Shown here piece after piece: positions 11,114-21,923 of a DNA stretch of 64,000 bases. Each line of letters opens with the position of its first letter. Positions within the stretch are counted from its first letter, which is position 1. The stretch lies in the NCBI GenBank assembly GCA_037892935.1, contig JAYXKI010000012.1, positions 992,001 to 1,056,000 of the forward strand, in the 5' to 3' direction. This DNA comes from Phlebopus portentosus (taxonomy: Eukaryota; Basidiomycota; Agaricomycetes; Boletales; Boletinellaceae). The translations under genes were made by a program, and so were the position numbers. The notes under the pieces were generated by a model that saw only the letters and a list, made by a program, of their open reading frames with translations, had not been told where the DNA came from and searched no databases.

Positions 11114-14100
11114 GCCTTCGACTCTGGCGTGCGAATCCAGTGGCCCTGTTTTGTTTTGTTGTGACCTGCTCTGAGTCCAAAGTCAAGTGGCATAACCAAA
11201 CTTCAAGAGGGCGTATGCACAGAACAGGAAATAGGTGGCCCAAATCTAAATTTTAGCCACCGTAGCGCCGCGGATGGGAAGTAAAGAGCGCCCGACGCTC
11301 CCGACGCGCTCCCGATGAGTATGTGTATCATGATCGACGTTTCTGGCCCGTCAAAGAAGCATGCATGTAGTCTCTCTGTCTTTTTCTGCTCGGTTACAGA
11401 GTTCGGGAAGATAGTGTGCCCGCGACGGATCCAATAGGTTCAATTTCAAGAATGCGAACATGTTGCAATCGCTCTGCCCCCACTGACGACAAAGTCAGAA
11501 CAAACGCACTGTAAATCCGATGCAAACCTGCTGAATAGGCAGCTGGTGTTCTGTATGTGATATGAATGATTTTCCGTCGTTGTTTGTCGTGATTGTCTCG
11601 ACGCCATTGAGATTTCGAGGACGCGTTGTTTGGGTGGTAAAGGCAAGGCATCGCCCGATGGCGATAACACAGCCTACTAGCGTCTAATGTCCGAATGCTT
11701 GTGTATCCATCGATCGGCCATTTCTATGTTCCCGCAAATAGTCCGAAAGAGCGAACGCGTTGCCAAAGACGCACGCAGGATTCGCGTTTCGCGTGTAGCA
11801 GATGTGCGACATCCGACTCCCGACATATGCATATGCACATGCCCTGGTAGATCTGATTCTCTGTGCTCGGTCCATCATGATCGAAAAGTCAAAGTCAAAA
11901 ACTGTTCATACTCGAATGGGTAATGAAATGAACTAATTTGCTTTCTTTTTACAACCCGCGATGCAGGCCTATCCGGGAGCCTCGACGTTTGCCAAGAACA
12001 GCCAGTATGGAGATATTTCAGTTTTAATTCGAGTCTGTGCAAGGGTTTCCGGGTTGCGTCTGGTAAAATTCCGGCGTGGCCACTGATAGAACTCAGACCA
12101 ACGGCGGACAACAAGCACTCTGGAGGATATCATTAGAGCGATGGCACCAGTGTCGGATTTTGTTCTACAGCGACAAATACTAGTCCCTTTCCCTGTCTTC
12201 TTCTGAGCCATGAAGCAAGCGGCGATATCAAGAGGAAAAAATGCACGAGGCTTTTCAGAAGTCCAAGCGCAACGAGTCTGTTAGAAGAAGCACTTCCGGC
12301 CGGACCATTTTTAGGGAAGTAATCAGCGACGGATTCACGTTATTCCAACGCCGCGGTAAACCACTGTCCTCCTCGGAGGGAACCACGACAGCCGATCAGC
12401 CCAGCAGTTCCATCACGATTTTCTGACCTTATTCAATTTCTAAATCTGTGAATTCTAATTACAGAACGTTAGCGCCGAGCTCTCCGTCTCTTGTCACGGC
12501 AGAATTTCGATAAAACGACGAGAGTTAGATTGTAGTTTGCCGCTTTGGCGTTGTGCAGGGTGATAGTAGTGAGGAGAGAGAGATAGGGCTAATAATCTAG
12601 TGCATGACAGATCAGCATGCACGAATTTGGACAGAAGGCATGGTTTACCGTCCAACAATAATATAGTTGACCGAGTATCCCGAAAATGCCAATATGAATA
12701 TCATCATCGTCGTAGGTTATGCGGTCTTTGTGAATCTGGGAGATACTTTGAGTTTGAGTGCAAGCGGCAGAGGAGGAAAGAGGGAAGCAGCCGATGAAAG
12801 GGCAGATGATCAAAGACACTTTCTACGGGAAAGTTTCTGATGCAGTATGTGCCTTGCGATGCGTTTGTAAAAGCCCGCTAGTCAAATGAGTACCCAACAA
12901 TATGGATGCAAATAAGTATATACTCTCGTGTTCCTATCTTCTTAAGAAAAGCCCCTTTTCATACTTCTCGAGAGTACTCAACTCAGACTTCAATGAGCGA
13001 TGGGATAAAAGTAGGCCACTGACCTACTCAGATTCATTCATGACCTTGTCATTATTATGGTTTGTGCGGAAGCGAAAAAGAGTGCCATCTCGAAAGTTCT
13101 TGCGTGCCTGTACCTACTCTTCTCCTTCGTGCATCTTTTTCCATTGCGAACGCCTCTAGCCACCGGACAAGTCCGGGTCGTTCTTACCTATGAGTAAGTA
13201 ACCAGCATTCACACATTAGGTGCTGTTTCGCTAACTGGAAATGGTGGGTCAGAAACAAGGAACAAGTGGATGAATGGCCTCTACTCGTAATCCTAGTTAG
13301 GTTTCCGAGCTTCCGACTGACGTGGTACGTTTCTCTGAAGAGTGATCCAATCAACATTCTCGGTTCCCGCATCTCTGTGATACCATAGTAGTTCGCATGC
13401 TTGAAACTGTTAGGTGAGCAAGTGAGGTTTTTTCTCTTCTCTCGACAGGCTGTTCAAGCTAAAGGGCTGAAGCCTCGGGACCCCCAGGCATGCACATAAG
13501 TTGCACGCCCGCCAACGATCGAGACTACGATGAGTTAGTTATGACTTCATGTTTCATGAATTTCTCTGAACAATGCATAGAGGTAAGTTACATGCAGTAG
13601 CCTTGTTGTGATGATACTTGTGGTCAAAGCGCGGAACACTCACATGAACGAAATCAAAAGGGAACGTTTCGGATGCATATGACCATCTAAAAATATCCTC
13701 AAAGAACCATAATAGAAACGGAGGCATGGCTGGTCAAAGATGGCTTCGCGATGAACACATTGACCTGACAATATGCACTATATAGCGAGGGATTGGTTTT
13801 CCTGTAAGGCTTACCTCCTTCTCACGGTAGATCAGATTCTTCGGACCGACGTCTGTCCTCCCTCAGAGACAGGCTTGAAGAACGTAGAGAACGTGGAGAA
13901 GAGAAGAACCGTCAGCGAGCTGTCTCAGAAAGAAAAGAAAAGATGATTTCGTTGGTTTGACAGACCGGCATCGAGCAAGATAGAAGTCCACGACTCGGAC
14001 AGACGGATGGCCAACAGTGAATTGACGCGTTGATTGGAAGGTTGCCTTAGTGTTGGACTGATGTGGAGCTCAGCGACAGAGAGCGCATTTGGATATTTCT

Positions 14101-14543
14101 TCGTTATAAAGGTTGAATCTCTCATCGCGAGCACGACGTACGCGCTTACGGGGCTGGCGGTGATGACGCGTCTACACAAGAAGAACATATCGATGACAGA
14201 AGAACGCGTCGTTTGTCGATCACTTCATCATTCACGCTCAGCACGCGGAGCTTGAATTTTTTTCACGTGTGCTTGTTTGTCATGTCTCGCTCTGAACTGT
14301 CCCTCAAGCGTATGTATATTGCAAAACGTGATGCGTTACTGATGTCTGTTCTGGGGGCGCTCTTGACCTTCCATATGCGACAGTGCATTGATCTGTTTGA
14401 TTCGAGGTGGCATTGTGACGCTTACTTGAAGACTGCCACCTTAACTGTTCTGGCATAAGGAATCTATTTTTAGTGAAATCATGACAGAATAAAACATATA
14501 CTGGAGCTGAACATATGTTTTGAGCTCCGCTATATGCCACTCG
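11114..14543. other. long intergenic stretch, nothing supported
   Basis: About 3.4 kb between two hydrophobin genes. Short open frames exist, for example 12241-12426 on the plus strand beginning ATGCACGAGG (61 codons), but none has a domain, signal peptide or coherent exon chain. Upstream regulatory sequence for the hydrophobins on either side probably occupies the ends. Confidence 0.4.
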
Positions 14544-14549
14544 TATAAA
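14544..14549 (+). promoter_or_regulatory. TATA box of hydrophobin gene
   Basis: TATAAA 145 bases before the ATG at 14689, followed by a pyrimidine-rich leader, a layout common for highly expressed fungal genes. Confidence 0.6.
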
Positions 14550-14688
14550 GTCCCCTCAAATCTTCAAGCTCCAACAACAACCAAACTCTTCTACCATCTC
14601 TCATTCGCTCCCACTCCTTCGCACAATCGAGTCTCGCCTTTGTCCTTCGTTTGTCAAGCCTACATAGCAACTTCTTTTCGAAAAAAAA

Positions 14689-15256
14689 ATGTTCGCGTTC
14701 AAGGTGGCTACTATTCTTGCGGTTGCAGTAGCAACGGTTTTGGCACACCCTGCTATTCATGCGCGTAGTGGAGGCTGCTCTTCTGGAACGATGCAGTGCT
14801 GTAGTTCCATCGCGGTAAGCTAGGACTTCCCCTACTTTTCGAGTGGCACGATTTTCTCTTGACTCGTTGCCACTGTGATTTTCGTCTTCGTGTACTGACT
14901 ATGACTGCCTCCCGTTTCAAGCCCGCTGGTTCTGAAGATGCAGGTCAACTTACAGGCCTCTTGCCCTTCAACCTCCAGAACCTTGGTGTTCCAGTCGGTG
15001 CCAACTGGTATGCATAAAGTATCTGCTTTATGTTCGATCTTCTTAATACCCCGCTTTGTCAGCATCCCTGTTGATGTTTCTGGAGGAGGATCAGCTGGTA
15101 CCTGCTCGGCGCAGACTTCGTGCTGCAAGGATGTTCAAAGTACGTTTCCAACAGTTTATAAAGCCATCTCCTCTGATCTTACCGTTGTTGCACTACCTAG
15201 ACAATGGGAAGTTCCCGGTTGGGGTTGACTGCTCGCCCTTCAATACTGGCCTCTAA
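14689..15256 (+). CDS. class I hydrophobin
   Basis: Secreted amphipathic coat protein, 114 aa from four exons: 14689-14814, 14922-15007, 15063-15139, 15201-15256. The signal peptide is MFAFKVATILAVAVATVLA. The eight cysteines occur as CSSGTMQCC, NC-IPVDV, CSAQTSCC and DCSPFNTGL. Start chosen at the ATG directly after a run of nine A; it gives the signal peptide. Exon sizes 86 and 77 and intron phases match the hydrophobins at 10415 and 16372. The signal peptide start MFAFKVA is shared with the 16372 gene, so these two are probably the closest pair. Confidence 0.93.
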
Positions 15257-16207
15257 TCCTGTTCTAAACTCTTCGGCTAGACGAGATGTCTCTGTTCGTA
15301 ACTTTGATACCCTTCGGATCGTCCCTTCGTTTCTTCATAGCTATAGTTCCCATTTCCATCCCGGCCCATTAAAAATTTACATAACTTCATTCTGGATCAT
15401 TGATACCTCCCCCCCTCCCCCCGGCCGTGGATTTGTACATACATGTCGTTCGTTCGTTCGTTCGTTCGTTCGTTCGTTCGTTAGATGTCTATCTGCACTC
15501 CTTATACCCTGACTTATATCGAACTAGTGAGCAAGAATTAGAAACTATCTCTCACAATAAGTAGCGTAACGCATATGTCAGATTGTCAGTTAGATAATTG
15601 CATGTCAACGTAACTTCAAAGACAGTGCTAGGTTGCTGACGGGTCACAGCCGATATAGAAATCTGAGGTGGATCGTTCATGAGTCGTAGGTCCACAACAA
15701 GTAGCCCGACATAGATCCTACGCGTATCCCAACATGTTTGACATAAGCAGAACCAAAGGATACGCTGACGTCGTAGATGATTTAAGCTCGTCGCATACAT
15801 ATATCCTGAGCTGGGTGACTTCGGAAGATTAGGCCATTGAAGACGAACCCACTTGATTGCGAGTTTATCTTCGACGGATTATCATTGGATGTATGCGGTG
15901 AATGAGCGAGCAGTTGCACCATCACGTTCGTGTGTATTGTACTAGTACTGTTGCTTCCCATGTCCGGATAGGGAGGATTGCGTATGCTTGTTTGACTTGT
16001 GAGTGCTAGTGGCGTCGATTGCAGTAGTATGTACTTTATAACCCACTAACGTCACCGGCTCGAAATTGCATCGGGGGCCAGCGCACTGGAGAGTCCAAGA
16101 GGAAGACCAAAAGGTGACGGACTTGCAGTGAGATACCTAGGGAATTGAACTAGTACTGCTAGTGCTGAGCGCCCCCCAGCGCCCCATCATGCTGGGGTTG
16201 GAAAACC
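15257..16207. other. intergenic between two hydrophobins
   Basis: Contains a TCGT microsatellite at 15446-15482 and otherwise no supported feature. The open frame at 15552-15800 (minus) has no recognisable content. Confidence 0.4.
15446..15482 (+). repeat. (TCGT)n microsatellite
   Basis: About nine uninterrupted copies of TCGT, roughly 190 bases past the stop of the preceding hydrophobin. Confidence 0.9.
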
Positions 16208-16215
16208 TTTATAAA
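16208..16215 (+). promoter_or_regulatory. TATA box of hydrophobin gene
   Basis: TTTATAAA, 164 bases before the ATG at 16372, the same octamer as upstream of the 10953 hydrophobin. Confidence 0.6.
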
Positions 16216-16280
16216 CAGGACGTTAATCCATCCTTCACTTCATCCCAGTGCCCTCCGACGCGGTTCCAGCTCAAACCAAG

Positions 16281-16292
16281 AGTCACTCGTTC
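16281..16292 (+). promoter_or_regulatory. 12-base leader motif shared with another hydrophobin
   Basis: AGTCACTCGTTC, identical to the motif 91 bases before the hydrophobin start at 10953; here 80 bases before the ATG. Confidence 0.4.
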
Positions 16293-16371
16293 CTTCATTA
16301 CAATCCTTCATACTTCGCATCCAAAAACGCTCTTCATAATCCCACCTCGAGCGAAATTCTCTTATACCGAG

Positions 16372-16939
16372 ATGTTTGCTTTCAAGGTTGCTGCAATCCT
16401 TGCTGCAGTCGCCACTCTAGCCGATATTGCTGTTGCGATCCCTACGCAAGGCTCGGGCTCATGTGGACCACAGAAGCTTCAGTGCTGTGATAGTCTTTCT
16501 GTGAGCGCCAGGTGTTGATTGCACCTTTAAAAATACATTTTCTGATGAGATTTACATGCAACGTACTGGTTTTAATATCTTGTGTAGTCCAACGGCACAT
16601 CCAGCGATTCCAAGCTGCTTGGGCTCATTCCTATCAACATTCAGGACCTAGGCGTCCCCATCGGACTCAACTGGTAAGCACTCGTTACTTGATGGTTTTC
16701 TGCTGGAAGACTCAACTGACTTACCTTACCTCATTGCGTCCAGTGTACCGCTCAGCCTTGTCGGTCTTGGCTCTTCTGGTAACTGCAATGCCCAAGCGGC
16801 TTGTTGCAGCGATATCGATAGTAAGCTTGTTCCGATGAACTAGACTTTGCACCTCTAATTGTAGTTGCTATTATTTCTTGCAGACAGTGGACTCGTCCCC
16901 ATTGGACTCGAGTGCACCCCTATTAATCTCAGTCTCTGA
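16372..16939 (+). CDS. class I hydrophobin
   Basis: Secreted hydrophobin, 115 aa from four exons: 16372-16500, 16588-16673, 16744-16820, 16884-16939. Signal peptide MFAFKVAAILAAVATLADIAVA. Cysteine landmarks are CGPQKLQCC, NCVPLSLVG, CNAQAACC and ECTPINLSL, giving the full set of eight. The last residues differ from the -GL ending of the other three (here -SL). Exons of 86, 77 and 56 nt equal those of the gene at 14689. The gene lies 1.1 kb downstream of that paralogue on the same strand, so a local duplication is likely. Confidence 0.93.
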
Positions 16940-17478
16940 GCTCCGTACCACTTGCTCGAGGACTATCACGTGCTACATATATCAACACTTTGGAATGTCT
17001 GTCGATTTCTTGACCGTCAACTGTGTTTGATCACTATCCTTTGTTATTGTACTCGTTTGATAGATACGCACTTTCTACAAATAATTGGAGTCAGTCTACT
17101 TCGACAGTAATCTTGTACCTGTTAGGTTGATACACACTCCCTCTCGTATACGTTACTGCATCGTCCTTGAGCGTTGTGATACGGTTGCCGGTGCTTGAGA
17201 TTCGAGCATATTAAGACGAGTGAACAGATACGCACGTAAAACGAGCACATTGATAACAGCCCAGGATCAGCAATCGCATCCCTCTTAAGGTCGACATAGC
17301 AGAAGTCGATAAGACTGAATACGTTGGGGTAAGACAGGTAATTGCTAGTGGTCATGGTCACTGGCAGAGGCGTCGCGAAGCGTCACGTCCTTTGTCACGT
17401 CGCGTCTCGCTGTACCATGTCAGTCACGTGCTACTACCGACGACCGAAATTCATTCACACCAGTATCTAGCGCTCACC
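16940..17478. other. intergenic, nothing supported
   Basis: 3' flank of the hydrophobin and 5' flank of the methyltransferase gene. No open frame of interest. Confidence 0.4.
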
Positions 17479-17499
17479 ATGCTCCTTGCCTCAGCCTAG
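17479..17499 (+). promoter_or_regulatory. short upstream open reading frame
   Basis: ATG CTC CTT GCC TCA GCC TAG: six codons plus stop, with the stop ending 4 bases before the main ATG at 17504. The context CTCACCATG is good for initiation, so ribosomes may meet it first. Whether it lies in the mRNA is not shown by the sequence. Confidence 0.45.
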
Positions 17500-17503
17500 C
17501 ATC

Positions 17504-18593
17504 ATGACCTCACCTCTAATTTGGCTCAAGCTCCTCTATGGAATGTGGATTGATTTATATGCATGCTTCCGAATAGCCACAGTCCCTACCTTGAAAGTCA
17601 TTTGGAAGGAACCGTCGTTACTCTTGAAGCCGAGGGAGGTTTCAAGGGTGTTCATGAATTTTGTTTGGGAGCCATTTGGAGATGGTATCGACGAGGCTGG
17701 TAGAGAGGAGAAGGAGAAGCTTATTACTCCGTGGGCTAGTGGAGTTGTATTTGAGATTGGGGCTGGTATGTTATCTGCTCGTCGTTTCGTCTGTTCTATT
17801 CAACTGACGTATGTCAATGTTCTCGCGCTCGGCGACGATTGATTTGTCCACGTTGATTGAAGCGCATGGTCATCTAGCGAAATACCTTGACCGGGCATGC
17901 GTCACGGCGTATGTTGCGCTGGAACCAAATGTGAATATGCATGAGCGATTACGTGCGAAAGCGCGCGAGTCTGGCTTTGACGAAACCGAAGGAAGTTTTC
18001 TTCTTCTACCTTACGGGATTGAAGAAATCAGCAAAATTGGCATTGCTCTTGAAGACTGGGCTCGTAAATGGGGAAGAGACTCTACAGATGGAAGGGTGGT
18101 AGACACCATTGTTTCAATTCTCACACTATGCTCCGTGCCTGCCCGTCCTTCTTCAGCGCCAAGCAGCCTGCCTCCTTCATTCATCTCAACACCTCCAGCA
18201 GACACCATCCGTGCACTTCATTCCCGTATCTTACGTCCAGGTGGACAACTACTTTTCTATGAACACGTTCGCTCACCGATTCCTGCTTTCGCCCGAGGAC
18301 AGGACCTCCTCGCACCGATATGGCGGTCATGCTTTGACGGATGCGTAATTGGTGTTGATAGTGTGCGAGCTATTTGGGAAGCTGGGTTTGAAGATAGTGA
18401 TTTCTGGTTTGGATCGGCTGCGGATTTAAGGAAAAGGTATGACGAATGGATTGAGGAAGCAGGAGTGAAAACTTGGAAAACATCGAATGGAAAAGGAGGA
18501 GGATGGGCGGAAATGCATACCTGGGGGAAAAAGGGTGAGGATCCTGAGACGCTTTTCTTTCACCAGTTAGGTCGGTGTGTAAAACGGTCTTAA
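17504..18593 (+). CDS. SAM-dependent methyltransferase, METTL7-like
   Basis: Class I S-adenosylmethionine methyltransferase with unknown acceptor. 330 aa from two exons: 17504-17765 and 17863-18593. A hydrophobic N-terminus (SPLIWLKLLYGMWIDLYACF) could anchor it to a membrane. SAM motif I is VVFEIGAAHGHLAKYLD, formed across the splice. Motif II is YVALEPN, and a post-motif region ends LRPGGQLLFYEHV, typical for the METTL7/Type-11 group. The C-terminus (WFGSAADLRKRYDEWIEEAG) is not recognised beyond the family. Start chosen at the second ATG because the first opens only the 6-codon upstream frame. Confidence 0.8.
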
Positions 18594-19180
18594 TACGTGA
18601 CTTTCTTACTCGAGACTTTGAAGGACGAGGTCTTTGCTTGAATAATGTATTAATAATAACATCATGGCTAGTTTTCTTTTGAATAATTGCTAGCTAAATC
18701 TGATGTACTGTATTATATACGGTATTAGCGATTGGAGTCCGGAGTCCTTGTTTCTGTGTAGTATCGACCTTGACTGCAAATGGTATTTGTTTGAACGACG
18801 TTGATCCCACCATTTCGGCGGTCACACTTTCACTCTAGGAGTCCATCTTTGTTAACAGATACAGCAGATTCGACAATACTGGCTCTTCATTTTATGGCTA
18901 TGAATGCTCTACAATTAGGTCATCAGAGAGGATTACCGTAAAGATTCGATGACATAACGAGAGACTTGATTGCCACAATGAAGGGCTCCAGCTGTCCAAA
19001 TCAGCTCACCTTTCTCAAGTACGTACAAGACTATACTGGACTATAAGTGCAAGGGGGCCTTAAAGTTGAATTCCCGATCCCTGGACACGGAAATAGCCGC
19101 TCTCGCTTGTTGACGCGATATTTGTCCTGGCCAAACAATCATCAATATCGAAAAAGTTCTTTTGCTCCCGTGTTACCACC
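18594..19180. other. intergenic, nothing supported
   Basis: AT-rich 3' flank of the methyltransferase and the short 5' flank of the MRM2 gene; no open frame worth reporting. Confidence 0.4.
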
Positions 19181-20126
19181 ATGAGGCCCTCCCTCGCGCT
19201 CTTCTCAAAATCAGGATCATCAAAGCAATGGCTCGCCCGACAGGCGCGCGATCCATACGTCAAGGCGCGAGTTTCAAGCTCTTCGCAATATCGTTCACGT
19301 TCAGCATTCAAGTTGAAGGAGCTTGACAGGGAATTCAACATCATCAAACGTCACAAGACGAACGTCGTCGTTGATTTAGGTGCGGCACCTGGGGGGTGGA
19401 GTCAAGTTGCGGCGGATGTTCTTAGGCTGTCGACGGCAAAAAACCCGTGGATTGAGCGGCCTAAGAATGCCGTTGAGGATATTATTACCGAGACGGAGGC
19501 GGGCACTTGGAGCGCTGCCAATATGCCAACTGAGAAAACAGGAAAGGAAGAGGAGGAAAAGATTATCATCGCACTAGACTTGTTGCCAATTTCTCCCATT
19601 CGGGGCGTTCGGACTGTACAGTGTAATTTCCTGGCGAAAGGCGAAGAAGCTATCAAGGCGCTTTTGCCTACGCCCGAGACGAAAGTGGATGTTGTACTTT
19701 CTGATATGGCGCCGAACATTTCGGGGAACAAGACGCGAGATGAGGCTGCTGGGTTGGAGATTTGCGAAGCGGTGTATCGGTTTGCAGCTCGGCATTTGAA
19801 GGTTGGAGGAAGCACGCCGTCGGACGGAGGGTATTTAGTGTGTGTCTGACACATTTTCTTCACTTTTTTTCAATCATTATTGAATTTTCGGTACACCTTG
19901 ATATAGCCTGAAGCATTTCGCGAACGAATCGACGAAAAAATTCTACGTTAACGTGCTGAAACCGAATTTCTACCGTACGTACATCGTTAAACCCGATGCG
20001 AGCCGAGGCGAATCGAGTGAATACTACTTCATCTCGAAAGGGTTCAAGGGGGATCCGTACGTCGACACGAATGACGAATTCGAGGTCGCCTTGAAGAGAT
20101 TCCCCGTTGATGCTCCCGATTGGTAG
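19181..20126 (+). CDS. MRM2: rRNA 2'-O-methyltransferase, FtsJ/RrmJ family (MRM2-like)
   Basis: 2'-O-ribose methylation of mitochondrial large-subunit rRNA, acting in mitochondria. 292 aa from two exons: 19181-19839 and 19907-20126. An Arg/Ser-rich N-terminus suits a targeting peptide. FtsJ landmarks: RSRSAFKLKELD (first catalytic Lys), VVDLGAAPGGWSQ (SAM loop), DVVLSDMAPNISG (catalytic Asp), GGYLVLKHF (catalytic Lys formed over the splice) and KPDASRGESSEYYFISKGFKG. Between motif I and the DLLP strand there is an insert of about 40 polar residues, usual for fungal MRM2. The KDKE-type set appears complete. It converges on the dioxygenase gene, with 132 bases between the two stops. Confidence 0.9.
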
Positions 20127-20258
20127 TGGTCCTTTTGGCTCAGACTGTAGCTGGTGTCCAGGCGCGTCGTAATTGCCATCAAGCAAGGATAGCCGAAAGG
20201 ACGCAGAACTATTGTTATACGTATGAACCTTGCTAATTTATTTTATCGACCGCCTAAT

Positions 20259-21379
20259 CTATCCGTCCAACGAATATTCAATCTTCCCGTTCCCATTTGC
20301 GCCGCTCCACCGACTCTCCATGTCAAGCAACCTATCCAGCATATCTCTCGCGCGTCCTTCAGATGGCAGGCTCTCCCTGAATCGATCTTCCCGCGTCCAC
20401 TTCAATCCATGCTGGAGGACGTTTCGCGCTCTCGCAGAACCACCACGTGTGTCTCCTACGCAGGCATGCAGCGTCGCCCGAGAGCTATGCGGAGAATATG
20501 ATGCGCAGTGGAGGATGTTGCTGTTGTAGAAGGCTGTCTGGCCGGCTGAAGGGGAAATTGTTTATATGGCAAGAAATTTATGGGGGGAAGGAAGAAGCGC
20601 TTACGCTTTAGGACGACTTGGATCGCCCCTGGCATATCTAGAGGATTCTCGGGTGCTTCTTGCGTCATCGATAGAGCACGTTGTTCTGGAGTGCGAGGTT
20701 TCGCGTGCGAGCCTGGTACGACATATAGGCAAGGATCTTCATAAAGTGCCCTACGAAACCATGCCGTTTGAGCAATTTAACAGATCGGTTAACAAACGTA
20801 CGTATTCCATTGTACCTGGTTGTCCGAAAGAACGAGACGTAAGAATATGTCGGAAAGTCATCAAGCTCTATTTACCCCATGATGCCATAACGCAAGCGCC
20901 TTGATTTCTTCTTCTTCAGTGGCATTTTCCCGAACGTCATCTCGATGCCATCGTAGTGCAAACTCATGTTTCTCCGGGTTAATCAAGAGATTAAACAACT
21001 CTAATATCACATTTAGCTAGAATATCGCAATATCGAATCAAACGTTCAACCCACCCATCTGCAAATCCTCGTCCTCACAATCCAGCAACTGCTTCGCAAC
21101 GTCCATAAGCGCATCACTTGTATACCATTTCGCAAATTCTGGTTCGCCCAAATCTGGGTGCATAACATGCTGTACACCCCACGAATCGGGGTTGTCGCTA
21201 TCGAAAGGAAGAAATTGTTTGCCCACGACACGTCGATGGGGCCATGCGCCGGAGCGAGTCCTGGATATGACTCGCGAGCAGGCGGATTGAAGAGCGGCAA
21301 ATTGGGAGCCAGAGATGAGGTTGTCTACGATGATGTAGCCATCTCGGTCGAACGCGACCTTGAGAGGTGAGGAGGACAT
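20259..21379 (-). CDS. phytanoyl-CoA dioxygenase (PhyH) family protein
   Basis: Fe(II)/2-oxoglutarate dioxygenase of the PhyH superfamily, substrate unknown. 298 aa from five exons: 21379-21055, 21000-20876, 20815-20802, 20750-20605, 20545-20259. The third exon is a 14-nt microexon. Iron ligands visible: His127 and Asp129 in ALRWHRDD, and the distal His in NILHCA. Other landmarks are DGYIIVDNLI near the N-terminus, QMELFNLLINP across the first splice, and YVVPGSH. The start is the ATG opening MSSSPLKV; an in-frame ATG six codons earlier is possible. No targeting peptide or PTS1 seen (the C-terminus is SLDG), so it is probably cytosolic and not a classical peroxisomal PhyH. Confidence 0.85.
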
Positions 21380-21842
21380 GGTTGTTTCAGTGTACATATG
21401 TGTGTGTGAATGAATGCGGATGTATTTGCTATTTTGCGCTCTGATAAGTAACACTTGCTTAAGATCAGCTGGCCCAAATCCACAGGTGCTTCTGGGGTCC
21501 ATCACACTGACCTTTGTCGTGTCGGTTGAATTTGCTGTTTTGTCACAGGCTACTTAATAGTCGCCATGGAATGGAAAAGCAATCTGTGAAGAATTACAAC
21601 AGAATCTGGGATCGAAAGTGGGGAATAGCCAGGAAGATGTGAGGCAATTTTGCTAATTAAAGCTCTTCGTCGTTGACCATCTTCTTGCCTAGAGAGTACG
21701 TAAGCCCTCGCTTGCGATCATGCTGTGCTACATCAGCGCCGTACCCGAACGAACGAAGACGAACATCGTGGCACTGGCACTGGCGCAATATAATATCGTG
21801 CAGCATCAATTGATTGTAACTTGATATTAACTTCTAGTCGTC
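21380..21842. other. intergenic, divergent promoter region
   Basis: Lies between the dioxygenase gene and the first membrane-anchored kinase, which are divergent. No open frame of interest. Confidence 0.4.
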
Positions 21843-21923
21843 ATGGATCATCAATGGCCTTCCTTGTTCCTTGATCCAGTTCCTCCACCTCAGTTTCTAT
21901 CCGCTTTCAGGAGGTTGGAATGA
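21843..21923 (+). promoter_or_regulatory. 26-codon upstream ORF overlapping the kinase start
   Basis: Starts ATGGATCATCAATGG and ends in TGA at 21921-21923. Its stop overlaps the kinase ATG at 21920 in the arrangement ATGA. Such a stop-start overlap can couple translation by termination-reinitiation. The encoded peptide is Pro/Phe-rich with no known motif. The paralogue at 25827 has no equiv­alent frame that I could see. Confidence 0.4.

Noticed and set aside
12241..12426. 61-codon frame starting ATGCACGAGG as a small gene
   Set aside because: Basic and Ser-rich but without homologue that I recognise, promoter signal or splice partner; too little support to call.
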